A stretch of DNA of 64,000 bases from an uncultured Azohydromonas sp. (GTDB lineage: Bacteria > Pseudomonadota > Gammaproteobacteria > Burkholderiales > Burkholderiaceae_C). Where the stretch lies: positions 45,781 to 109,780 of the forward strand of contig NZ_CALAOH010000021.1 in the NCBI RefSeq assembly GCF_937926365.1, read 5' to 3'. The notes below the pieces were generated by a model. The model was not told the DNA's origin. It searched no databases and saw nothing but the letters and a program-made list of their open reading frames with translations. The position numbers and the translations under genes are program-made. This document shows, piece after piece, positions 27,027 through 33,946 of the stretch; the stretch's first letter is position 1; each line of letters starts with the position of its first letter.

Positions 27027-27416
27027 ATGAAATCCCCCCGCGCCGCCTTGTCCTTCCTCGCGCTACGCGAGGGCCGCGCCTGGAAGCTGCTGGCCGCAGA
27101 CAAGGCGCCGCTGGTGATGGCGCTGGTGGAGGCGCTGGTGCGCGAGTCGGAGATCGACCTGCGCGGCCTGCGCGCCAACGTGCGCGCCCTGCTGGCCGAG
27201 GTGTCGCAGGCCAGCGTGGGCGAGCTGCTGCGGCGCTTCCCGGCGCCGCAGGGCCTGGGCTCGGTGGTCGGCTACGTGGCGCTGGGCGCGCGCCACGGCG
27301 AGGTCACCGAAGCCATCGAGACCGTGTGCTGGCAGGGCCGCGACGGCGTGGCGCGCGCCGCGCGCATTCCCACCATCCACTTCCTGAGGGAGCGGCTGCT
27401 TGAGCTCCATGACTGA
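27027..27416 (+). pseudogene. jetA: Internally deleted JetA (DUF3375, MukF/kleisin-like subunit of Wadjet)
   Basis: 129 residues in one open frame. Residues ~8-35 (SFLALREGRAWKLLAADKAPLV) match the start of DUF3375, while residues ~45-129 (LLRRFPAPQGLGSVVGYVALG, then WQGRDGVARAARIPTIHF) match its end. Intact JetA proteins are roughly 480-500 residues, so about 350 middle residues are gone with the frame kept. JetA is the kleisin that bridges the JetC heads; without its middle it should not work. The stop overlaps the JetB ATG by eight bases, as expected for an original jetABCD operon. Confidence 0.72.
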
Positions 27417-28128
27417 ACCGGCCGCCCAAGGCGGTCTGGCGCTGCCGCCCGATGCGGCGGCGCAGGACGAGGACACGGGCGGCGACGCCGGCGTCCTCTT
27501 CTCCGGCGACCGCGGCCAGCTGCCGCTGGAAACCCGCCGCGCGCTGGTGCAGCTGCTGCAGGGCCCCTCGGTGGACGGGCACCGGCAGGCGCGGCTGTGG
27601 GCCACGCTGCTGCGCGACGAAGGCGTGCTGCGCTCGCGGCTGCACGAGCTGTTCCTGGATCTGGTGGTGGACCGCGAGCAGCAGGTGGCCTTCACGCGCC
27701 AGGCCGCCGTGGGCGAGCTCGACGCCCCGGTACTGCTGCGGCGCTCGGCGCTGACCTTCCTGGAGTCCGCGCTGGTGCTGTACCTGCGCCAGCGCCTGAT
27801 GCAGGGCGAGACCCAGGGCGAGCGCGCCGTGGTGGGGCGCGCCGAGGCGCTGGAGCACCTGCGCGTGTACGAGCGCGACCGCAACGTGGACCACGCCCGT
27901 TTCGAGCGCCAGATGGACAACGCCTTCGAGAAATCCAAGAAGCTGGGCCTGCTGCACAAGCTGCGCGGCGGCGAGGAGCGCTACGAGGTTTCGCCGACGC
28001 TGAAGCTGCTGTTCCCGGCTGAGGAGATCCTGGCGCTGACGCGCACCTACCAGGCGCTGGCCCAGGGCGGCACGGCAGCGGCCGGCGCCGCGGACGCCGG
28101 TGACGAAGACCTGGAGGACGCGCCGTGA
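27409..28128 (+). CDS. jetB: JetB (DUF4194, MukE-like subunit of Wadjet)
   Basis: 239 residues, apparently full length. After an acidic/Ala-rich N-terminal 30 residues comes the DUF4194 body: TRRALVQLLQGPSVDGHRQARLWATLL, FLESALVLYLRQRL near residue 120, and a winged-helix end with NAFEKSKKLGLLHKL and RYEVSPTLKLLFPAEEI. MukE-like subunits bind the kleisin. The GTG of the next gene overlaps its stop (GTGA). It is the only member of this set that looks undamaged. Confidence 0.8.
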   Translation: MTEPAAQGGLALPPDAAAQDEDTGGDAGVLFSGDRGQLPLETRRALVQLLQGPSVDGHRQARLWATLLRDEGVLRSRLHELFLDLVVDREQQVAFTRQAAVGELDAPVLLRRSALTFLESALVLYLRQRLMQGETQGERAVVGRAEALEHLRVYERDRNVDHARFERQMDNAFEKSKKLGLLHKLRGGEERYEVSPTLKLLFPAEEILALTRTYQALAQGGTAAAGAADAGDEDLEDAP

Positions 28129-28745
28129 TCAACGAGCCTTTAACCCACCCGGACCTGTTCGGGCCGACGGACGACACGGTGCAGCAGTTCCGTCTGGCGC
28201 AGCTGCAGACCTTCAACTGGGGCACCTTCGCCGGGGTGCTGGACTTGCCCATTCCCGCGCGCGGCTACCTGTTCGTGGGCCCGTCGGGTTCGGGCAAGTC
28301 CCCGCTGCTGGACGCCAACGCGGCGCTGATGACGCCGCCGAAGTGGGTGGACTTCAACGTCGCCGCGCGCGAGACCGAGCGCAGCGGGCGCGACCGCAGC
28401 CTCATGAGCTACGTGCGCGGCGCCTGGGCGCAGCAGACGGGCGACGGCGGCGAGGTGGTGTCGCAGGTGCTGCGCCCCGACACCACCTGGTCCGCCATCG
28501 CCCAGACCTTCCGCGACGGCGCCGGCCGCGTGGTGGTGCTGGCACAGGTGTTGTGGGTGCGCGGGCGCTCCACCGCGCCGTCGGACCTGCGGCGGCTGTA
28601 CCTGGTGCTGGAGCGGCCCTTCGACGTGCGCGAGCTGGAGTTTTTCCCCAAGCACGACTTCGAGGTACGGCGCTTCAAGCCCGATCTGCCCGACGCCTTC
28701 GTGCGCGACGAGTTCGCGCCTTACCAGGAGCGCTTCCGGCGGCTG
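28125..28745 (+). pseudogene. jetC: N-terminal fragment of JetC (SMC/MukB-like ATPase of Wadjet)
   Basis: About 205 codons are JetC-like: FRLAQLQTFNWGTFAGVLD, Walker A GPSGSGKS at residues 52-59, PPKWVDFNVAARETERSGRDR, and ending at FAPYQERFRRL. Intact JetC is about 1,100 residues with coiled coils, a hinge, signature motif and Walker B, all missing here. The frame stays open to 29651 only because it reads across JetD in the wrong frame. Residue 60, directly after the Walker A Ser, is Pro where Thr is usual. The junction with JetD lies at about 28740-28755. Confidence 0.75.
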
Positions 28746-29631
28746 CGCCGAGCGAGCCGCGCGGCTCGCCGGGCGCTGGCCGCGGTTGGCGGAGCAGCCT
28801 GGGCTGGGACGCCTGTTCGGCGTGCTGGCCGACTGGCACGAAGCGGATTTCGAGCGCCTGGTGGCGGCGCTGGCGTGGCTGGAGGCGCATCCGGCCTCGG
28901 GCCTGTACCTGCGCCAGCTGCCCATCGCGGGCCTGGACAGCAAGTGGCTGGAGCAGCGCACGGGCGTGGTGATGGAGCTGCTGGCGCTGCTGCGCGGCGC
29001 GGTGCCGCAGTGCGACTTCTTCGAGGCTTGCGGACTGCGGCGCGCCCCGCACCGCTTGCGCATGGCGGTGCTGTGCCCGGTACTGCGACGGGCGCTGGGC
29101 GGGCTGCGCGACGTAGAAGCGCCCGTGCCGGAGCTGGCAGCCCTTGGGCTGCGGCCACGGGCGCTGCTGGTGGTGGAGAACCTGGCCAGCGGCCTGGCGC
29201 TGCCGGACCTGGAGGGCGCGGTGGTCTTCATGCGTCTGGGCCACGCGGCGGGCACGCTGGCGGCGCTGCCGTGGCTGCAGGGAGTGCCGGCATTCCACTG
29301 GGGCGACATCGACACCCACGGGCTGGCGATTCTGGAGCGCGCCCGGCGCGCCCTGCCCGGTCTGCGCTCGCTGCTGATGGACGAAGCCACGCTGCTGGCG
29401 TACCGGCCGCTGTGGGGCGAGGAGCCGCAGCAGCATCCGGGCACCACGCTCGATGCGCTGACGGCGGACGAGCGTCGCCTGTTCGAGGACCTGCGCGGCG
29501 GGCGCTGGGGTCCGCAGGTGCGGCTGGAGCAGGAGCGGCTGCCGTGGGACGCGGCGCTGGCGGCGATCGGGGCGGCGCTGGCCGACGCCGCACGGCGGAC
29601 GGACTTGGAAGGCGCCGGCACGTCGAACTGA
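28746..29631 (+). pseudogene. jetD: C-terminal fragment of JetD (DUF3322/DUF2220, Toprim-type nuclease of Wadjet)
   Basis: About 294 codons, in a different frame from the JetC fragment, starting AERAARLAGRWPRLAEQPGL and running to the natural end. HPASGLYLRQLPIAGLDSKWLE is the conserved DUF3322 core; VVEN near 29170 and HWGDIDTHGL near 29298 are the Toprim Glu and Asp-x-Asp of DUF2220, so catalytic residues remain. Roughly the first 100 residues of JetD are missing. JetD nicks or cuts the plasmid in Wadjet. No clear start codon or ribosome-binding site was found at the junction; a GTG-type or internal start near 28786 could give a short product. Confidence 0.75.
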
Positions 29632-29647
29632 CTGACGGGAGGACGAC

Positions 29648-30802
29648 ATGAGCGAATACCAGTACTACGAATTCGCCGCCATCGACCGGCCCCTCACGCG
29701 CGAGGAGATGGCGCAGCTGCGCGCGGTGTCCTCGCGCGCCGAGATCACGCCCACGGGCTTCGTGAACCACTACGAGAGGGGCGACCTCAAGGCCGACCCG
29801 ACCGACTGGATGCGGCGCTGGTTCGACGCCTACGTCTACTTCGCCAACTGGTGCACCTGCCAACTGTCGCTGCGCGTGCCCCGGACCGCCTTCGGCGACG
29901 CAGAGCTGGAGCCCTTTGCCGCCGAGTACGGGTTGCGCATCGAAGCCACGGCGGAGCACTGGATCTTCGACTGGACGCTGGAAGAGAGCGAAAACCAAGA
30001 CCGCTTCGCCATGGAGGACGGCAGCGGCTGGATGCGGCGCCTGGCGCCGCTGCGCGAGGAGCTGCTGCGCGGCGACCTGCGCCCGCTGTACCTGGGCTGG
30101 CTGGCCGGGGTGACCACGGGTTACCTGGACGACGACACGCCGGAGCCGCCCGTGCCGCCGGGCCTGGCGGCGCTGTCGCCGGCGCAGCAGGCGCTGGTGG
30201 AGTTCCTGGAGATTGACCCCGACCTGCTCACCGCGGCCCAGGCCGGCAGTACGCCCGTCCCGCGGGAAAACGACGCCAAGGCCGACCCAAGCCTCGACGC
30301 CTGGCTGGCGCAGTGGACGCGCGAGGACATGACGGCGGTGCTGAAGCTGCTGGCGCAGGACCGGGGCGCCGAGGCGCAGCGCCAGGTGCGCTCGCGCCAT
30401 GCTGCCTGGCTGAAGGCCCAGCGGCCGGCGGTCGCATCCCGGCCGCGGCGCAGCGTGGCCGAGCTGTGGGAGGTGGCGGAGGTGGCGCACGGCGTGAGGC
30501 AGGAGCAGGAGGCGCGGGATCACGCTGCGCAGCAGGCCGAGCAGCGCCGGCACCACGAGGCGCATCTGCGCCGGCTGCTGGAGGACGTGGAGGGGCAATG
30601 GGCCGCGATCGAGGCCCAAGTGGAACGCGGCTCGGGGGCCGGTTACGAGGAAGCCATGCGGCTGCTTTCAAAGCTGGACCAGGCCCACAAGCTCGGCGGC
30701 CGCCGCGAGGAGTTCACCCGCGCACTGCACCGCTTCGTGGAGCGCCACGGCCGACGCAGCGCGCTGCGCCGGCGGCTGTCCGAGGCGGGACTGTGGTCCT
30801 GA
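29648..30802 (+). CDS. Conserved hypothetical protein, SWIM-associated type
   Basis: 384 residues with a strong GGGAGGA ribosome-binding site before the ATG, 16 bases after JetD. The N-terminal ~170 residues are globular (YQYYEFAAIDRPLTREEMAQLRAVSSRA, then WMRRWFDAYVYFANW), a recurrent start in bacterial hypothetical proteins that often accompany SWIM zinc-finger genes. The last 170 residues are highly charged, Arg/Glu/Gln-rich and probably helical or coiled coil. No catalytic motif is seen. Position and spacing suggest it was carried with, or inserted behind, the Wadjet set. Confidence 0.7.
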   Translation: MSEYQYYEFAAIDRPLTREEMAQLRAVSSRAEITPTGFVNHYERGDLKADPTDWMRRWFDAYVYFANWCTCQLSLRVPRTAFGDAELEPFAAEYGLRIEATAEHWIFDWTLEESENQDRFAMEDGSGWMRRLAPLREELLRGDLRPLYLGWLAGVTTGYLDDDTPEPPVPPGLAALSPAQQALVEFLEIDPDLLTAAQAGSTPVPRENDAKADPSLDAWLAQWTREDMTAVLKLLAQDRGAEAQRQVRSRHAAWLKAQRPAVASRPRRSVAELWEVAEVAHGVRQEQEARDHAAQQAEQRRHHEAHLRRLLEDVEGQWAAIEAQVERGSGAGYEEAMRLLSKLDQAHKLGGRREEFTRALHRFVERHGRRSALRRRLSEAGLWS

Positions 30803-30868
30803 AGCGCGCGCGGCAACGTTCGGACAGGCACACCCCACGGCGCTCGTCGGCCTGAAACCAAGCCACCT

Positions 30869-30898
30869 GCAACCATCCACCCCCTGCCCGGTATAAGC
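30869..30898 (+). promoter_or_regulatory. Weak promoter candidate for the ECF sigma gene
   Basis: TGCAAC (about 30868-30873) and TATAAG (30892-30897) with an 18-base spacer, about 30 bases before the start. Below-consensus; an ECF-type auto-promoter is not evident. Confidence 0.25.
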
Positions 30899-30923
30899 CC
30901 CCGACAAGACCAAAAACGGGGGC
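30897..30923 (+). other. Leader hairpin covering the ribosome-binding site of the ECF sigma gene
   Basis: Seven-base arms (30897-30903 and 30917-30923) with a 13-base, A-rich loop. The 3' arm contains the G-run that would serve as ribosome-binding site for the GTG at 30926, so the structure could limit translation. Confidence 0.4.
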
Positions 30924-30925
30924 CG

Positions 30926-31435
30926 GTGGACGCAGAGGAAGCACAGGCGCAACTGCCGCTGGTGGCGCACGCCGCGGCGGGCGACCGCTCGGCCTACGCG
31001 ACGCTGGTGCGGCAGTTCCAGCACCCGCTGTTCGCTTTCCTGGGCCGCATGGGGCTGCGCCAGGCCGAGGCGGAGGAGTTGGCGCAGGACGCCTTCATCC
31101 GCGCCTGGCAGCACCTGCCCCACTACCGCGCCGAGCACCAGCGCCAGCACACCGGCCACCCGGCCGCTGAGGACGACGGCGCCGCCTGCGACGCCCCCGG
31201 CCCGGCGCAGGCGCTGCAGTCGCGCCAGCAGCAGGCGCAGCTGCAGGCGGCGCTGCGCCGACTTTCCCCTGACGACCGCAGCGTGCTGGCGCTGGCCTAC
31301 GTGCACGAGCTGACGCTGGCCGACGTGGCCCGCATCGAGGACTGCAGTCCCGCCGCCGCCAAGGCCCGGCTACACCGCGCCCGCGAACGGCTGCGCCAGG
31401 CGCTGGCCGAACTGGATCTGCACACCCTGGAGTGA
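30926..31435 (+). CDS. ECF-type RNA polymerase sigma factor lacking part of region 2
   Basis: 169 residues from a GTG. Sigma region 2.1-2.2 is clear (YATLVRQFQHPLFAFLG, AEELAQDAFIRAWQHLPHYR, residues ~24-70), and region 4 is intact (LRRLSPDDRSVLALAYVHEL, then ARIEDCSPAAAKARLHRARERL). Between them the usual FxTWLxxIARNxxxD segment, regions 2.3-2.4 that melt and read the -10, is missing: HYRAEH runs straight into a polar linker. ECF factors are normally ~180-200 residues. As drawn it should bind core enzyme and a -35 but not open a promoter. A small membrane protein, probably the cognate anti-sigma, is encoded next. Confidence 0.72.
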   Translation: MDAEEAQAQLPLVAHAAAGDRSAYATLVRQFQHPLFAFLGRMGLRQAEAEELAQDAFIRAWQHLPHYRAEHQRQHTGHPAAEDDGAACDAPGPAQALQSRQQQAQLQAALRRLSPDDRSVLALAYVHELTLADVARIEDCSPAAAKARLHRARERLRQALAELDLHTLE

Positions 31436-31437
31436 GC

Positions 31438-31710
31438 ATGAAGCACCCACCCGCCCCTGACGACGACCGCCGGCTCGACCAGGCGCTGGGCTCCCCGCTG
31501 CTGGAGCCGCCGGACGATTTCACTGAGCGCGTGCTGGCGGCACGGCCCTCGCAGTACAGCGCTGCGGTGCCAGCAGGCGCCGCCGTGCGCTGGCGCCTGG
31601 CGCACGGCCTGAAGGCGCTGGCGCTGGCCGCGGGCAGCGCACTGGGGCTGGCGCAGGCGCTGTCCTTCGCCTGGAGCCTGTGGGCCGCCACGACGGCGGG
31701 CCTGGGCTGA
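31438..31710 (+). CDS. Small membrane protein, probable anti-sigma partner
   Basis: 90 residues from the ATG at 31438, three bases after the sigma stop (a GTG at 31432 overlaps that stop). A polar N-terminal half (RLDQALGSPLLEPPDDFTERVL) is followed by one membrane helix (LKALALAAGSALGLAQALSFAW). Short single-pass proteins in this position downstream of ECF sigma genes commonly hold the sigma at the membrane; no zinc-binding anti-sigma motif is present. Function inferred from position. Confidence 0.6.
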   Translation: MKHPPAPDDDRRLDQALGSPLLEPPDDFTERVLAARPSQYSAAVPAGAAVRWRLAHGLKALALAAGSALGLAQALSFAWSLWAATTAGLG

Positions 31711-31779
31711 TTGCCCATCCCATCCCTCGCGGCGCGCCGTGGCGGCGCCTCGCACCGATTTCGCACCAAGGAAAAGCCC

Positions 31780-32730
31780 ATGAACCCGCTGGACCTGAAT
31801 CCGCGCATCGCCGTGTGCCCGCAGCCCGCGCTCGCGGCCCTCAAATCCCTCGTGCTGCCCGGCCTGGGGCAGTGGCACAACGGCCAGGTCGAGCGCGCGG
31901 TCTGGTTCTTCCTGGCCTTCGCGTTGCTGAGCGTGCCGGGCGTCGCGGTGGTGGCGCTGTGGCTGCCACCGGCGTGGACCGCGCCGGCACTGGCGGCCGG
32001 GCTGCTACTGACGCTGGGGGTGTGGACAGGCTCGATCGTAGATGCCTGGCGCACGGCGCGGCGCGGCCCGCCGCCGGTACTGGACCCGCTGCCGGGGCTG
32101 GCCGCGCCCGGCACGCCGGTGTGGCGCATGGCCGGGGTGACGCTGCTGCTGATCCTGCTGTGCGACGTCGTGGCGCTGCCGCTGCTGATGCTGGCGGTGC
32201 GCGGCTACGCGGTGGAGCCATTGCGCATCCTCTCGGCCAGCATGGCGCCGGCACTGTGGCCAGGCGACCTGGTGTTCACCGACAAGCGCTACGGCCATCG
32301 CTTCTTCGGCGCACCGGTGCGGCGCGGCGACGTGGCCGTCTTTGCCTACCCCAACGACCGCACGGTGCTCTACGTCAAGCGCGTGGTGGCGCTGCCCGGC
32401 GACCGGGTGCAGTTGCGCGGCACGGAGGTGCTGGTCAACGGCATGGCCTCGCCCGTGCCCGAGGCGCCGCAGCCGCCGGCAGCGGAGTTGGAAGCGGCGG
32501 TGCGTCCGCCGGTGGGCCGCGAGCCGGCGCCTTCGGCCAAGGTGGCGCTGGACATGGTCGTCCCGGCGGGCCACGTGTTCGTGCTGGGCGACCGCCGCCA
32601 AGCCAGCACCGACTCGCGCGACTTCGGGCCCGTGCCGCTGCAGGACGTGGTCGGACGGGTGCGGCAGGTGTGGTTCTCATGGGGCCCTCAGGGCGTGCGC
32701 TGGGACCGCCTGGGGCACGTGGTGCGCTGA
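31780..32730 (+). CDS. lepB: Signal peptidase I (S26 family), with extra N-terminal membrane region
   Basis: 316 residues from the ATG at 31780, which has an AAGGA ribosome-binding site. The N-terminal 140 residues contain several hydrophobic helices. The catalytic part has the nucleophile Ser in LSASMAPALWPGD (Ser154), the general-base Lys in LYVKRVVALPGDRV (Lys200) and the GDRRQASTDSRDFG box near the end. It removes signal peptides at the outer face of the inner membrane. The N-terminal membrane region is longer than in E. coli LepB; a second, classical LepB may exist elsewhere. Confidence 0.88.
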   Translation: MNPLDLNPRIAVCPQPALAALKSLVLPGLGQWHNGQVERAVWFFLAFALLSVPGVAVVALWLPPAWTAPALAAGLLLTLGVWTGSIVDAWRTARRGPPPVLDPLPGLAAPGTPVWRMAGVTLLLILLCDVVALPLLMLAVRGYAVEPLRILSASMAPALWPGDLVFTDKRYGHRFFGAPVRRGDVAVFAYPNDRTVLYVKRVVALPGDRVQLRGTEVLVNGMASPVPEAPQPPAAELEAAVRPPVGREPAPSAKVALDMVVPAGHVFVLGDRRQASTDSRDFGPVPLQDVVGRVRQVWFSWGPQGVRWDRLGHVVR

Positions 32731-32775
32731 GCGCGCTGGCATCGACGCGGGGTGGATGCCGGCATGCCAACCGCG

Positions 32776-32804
32776 AAAAAACCCGGGGCATACCCGGTTT
32801 TTTT
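32776..32804 (+). terminator. Intrinsic terminator after the signal peptidase gene
   Basis: An A-run and CC (32776-32783) pair with GG and a T-run (32796-32803), with an inner GGG/CCC stem and CATA loop. The U-tract makes it a classical terminator; its A-tract would let it work in both directions. Confidence 0.8.
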
Positions 32805-32863
32805 GCCGCCAGAACGGCCGTTAAGGGAGGCACGCGGCACGCCGGCCGCCGGGTGGCCCGACG

Positions 32864-32890
32864 TTAGCACTCAGATCAGTCGAGTGCTAA
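32864..32890 (+). promoter_or_regulatory. Perfect CIRCE operator (HrcA site) upstream of rpoH
   Basis: TTAGCACTC at 32864-32872, nine-base spacer, GAGTGCTAA at 32882-32890: an exact match to the CIRCE consensus bound by HrcA. It overlaps the probable promoter of rpoH (-35 TTAGCA 32864-32869, -10 TAATAT 32888-32893), so HrcA binding would block polymerase. CIRCE is best known before groESL; its use here is notable. Confidence 0.9.
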
Positions 32891-32893
32891 TAT
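32864..32893 (+). promoter_or_regulatory. Promoter of rpoH embedded in the CIRCE element
   Basis: -35-like TTAGCA (four of six) and -10-like TAATAT (four of six) separated by 18 bases, predicted start near 32900. This gives a leader of ~33 bases to the ATG at 32933, and only six to the ATG at 32906. Confidence 0.5.
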
Positions 32894-32932
32894 TTTGGGA
32901 ACCAAATGCGATTCCACCTGTCCGAGCACTCC

Positions 32933-33865
32933 ATGAACATGTCCACTGCGAATGCTGTTGCTCTGCGTGACCCTTGGGCGCTGGTGCCGTCCCTGGGCAA
33001 CCTGGACGCCTACATTTCGGCCGTGAACCGCATCCCGCTGTTGACGGCGGAGGAAGAGAAAGACTGCGCCAAGCGGCTGCGCGAACACGGTGACGTGCAG
33101 GCCGCGGGCCGGCTGGTGCTGTCGCACCTGCGCCTGGTGGTGTCGGTGTCGCGCCAGTACCTGGGCTACGGTTTGCCCCACGGCGACCTGATCCAGGAGG
33201 GCAACGTGGGCCTGATGAAGGCCGTCAAGCGTTTCGACCCCGAACAGGGCGTGCGGCTGGTGAGCTACGCGCTGCACTGGATCAAGGCCGAGATCCACGA
33301 ATACATCCTGCGCAACTGGCGCATGGTCAAGCTGGCCACGACCAAGGCGCAACGGAAGCTGTTCTTCAACCTGCGCTCGCTCAAGCAGGGTTTCAAGAAC
33401 GAGGCCGAGGCCGGCCGCAGCTACCGCAACTCGCTCAGCGGCGACGAGGTGCGCACGGTGGCCGAGCAGCTCAACGTGAAGCCCGAGGAAGTGCTGGAGA
33501 TGGAGACGCGCCTGTCGGGCGGCGACGTGGCGCTGGAGCCCCAGGGCGAGGACAGCGAGGAGGCGACTTTCGCGCCCATTGCCTACCTGGCCGACGAGGC
33601 CAGCGAGCCCACGCGGGTGCTGGAGGCGCGGCGTCGCGACATGATGGCCAGCGACGGCATCCTGCGCGCGCTGGATGCGCTGGACGCGCGCAGCCGCCGC
33701 ATCGTCGAGCAGCGCTGGCTGGAGGTGAACGACGACAACTCCGGCGGCAAGACGCTGCACGAACTGGCGGCGGAGTACGGTGTCAGCGCCGAGCGCATCC
33801 GCCAGATCGAGGTCGCGGCGATGAAGAAGATGCGCAAGGCGATGGAGACCACGGTCGCCGCGTAA
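32933..33865 (+). CDS. rpoH: RNA polymerase heat-shock sigma factor RpoH (sigma-32)
   Basis: 310 residues from the ATG at 32933; an in-frame ATG at 32906 would add nine residues but leaves almost no leader from the predicted promoter. NLDAYISAVNRIPLLTAEEE (region 1.2), HLRLVVSVSRQYLGYGLPHGDLIQEGNVGL (region 2), the RpoH box region around QRKLFFNLRSLKQGF and a region 4 helix-turn-helix (LHELAAEYGVSAERIRQIE) are all present. It directs transcription of chaperone and protease genes after heat stress. The upstream CIRCE site predicts HrcA repression in place of, or besides, the RNA-thermometer control seen in E. coli. Confidence 0.96.
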   Translation: MNMSTANAVALRDPWALVPSLGNLDAYISAVNRIPLLTAEEEKDCAKRLREHGDVQAAGRLVLSHLRLVVSVSRQYLGYGLPHGDLIQEGNVGLMKAVKRFDPEQGVRLVSYALHWIKAEIHEYILRNWRMVKLATTKAQRKLFFNLRSLKQGFKNEAEAGRSYRNSLSGDEVRTVAEQLNVKPEEVLEMETRLSGGDVALEPQGEDSEEATFAPIAYLADEASEPTRVLEARRRDMMASDGILRALDALDARSRRIVEQRWLEVNDDNSGGKTLHELAAEYGVSAERIRQIEVAAMKKMRKAMETTVAA

Positions 33866-33898
33866 GCGCCGGCGCCCTGCCCTCCCCGACTGAAACGA

Positions 33899-33928
33899 CG
33901 ACGGCCCCCACGGGGGCCGTCGGCTTTT
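33899..33928 (+). terminator. Intrinsic terminator after rpoH
   Basis: Eleven-base arms (33899-33909 and 33912-33922) rich in G and C, followed by CTTTT, 34 bases after the rpoH stop and before the convergent SCO gene. Confidence 0.75.
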
Positions 33929-33946
33929 GGGTGTCTACTGGGTGCT

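Noticed and set aside
27027..29631. A complete, functional Wadjet system
   Set aside because: JetA, JetC and JetD are each far too short and JetC lacks its coiled coils, signature motif and Walker B, so I call it eroded.
28125..29651. A genuine 508-residue fusion protein
   Set aside because: The last 300 codons are JetD read in the wrong frame and contain only Gly/Ala/Arg-rich nonsense, so only the JetC part is meaningful.
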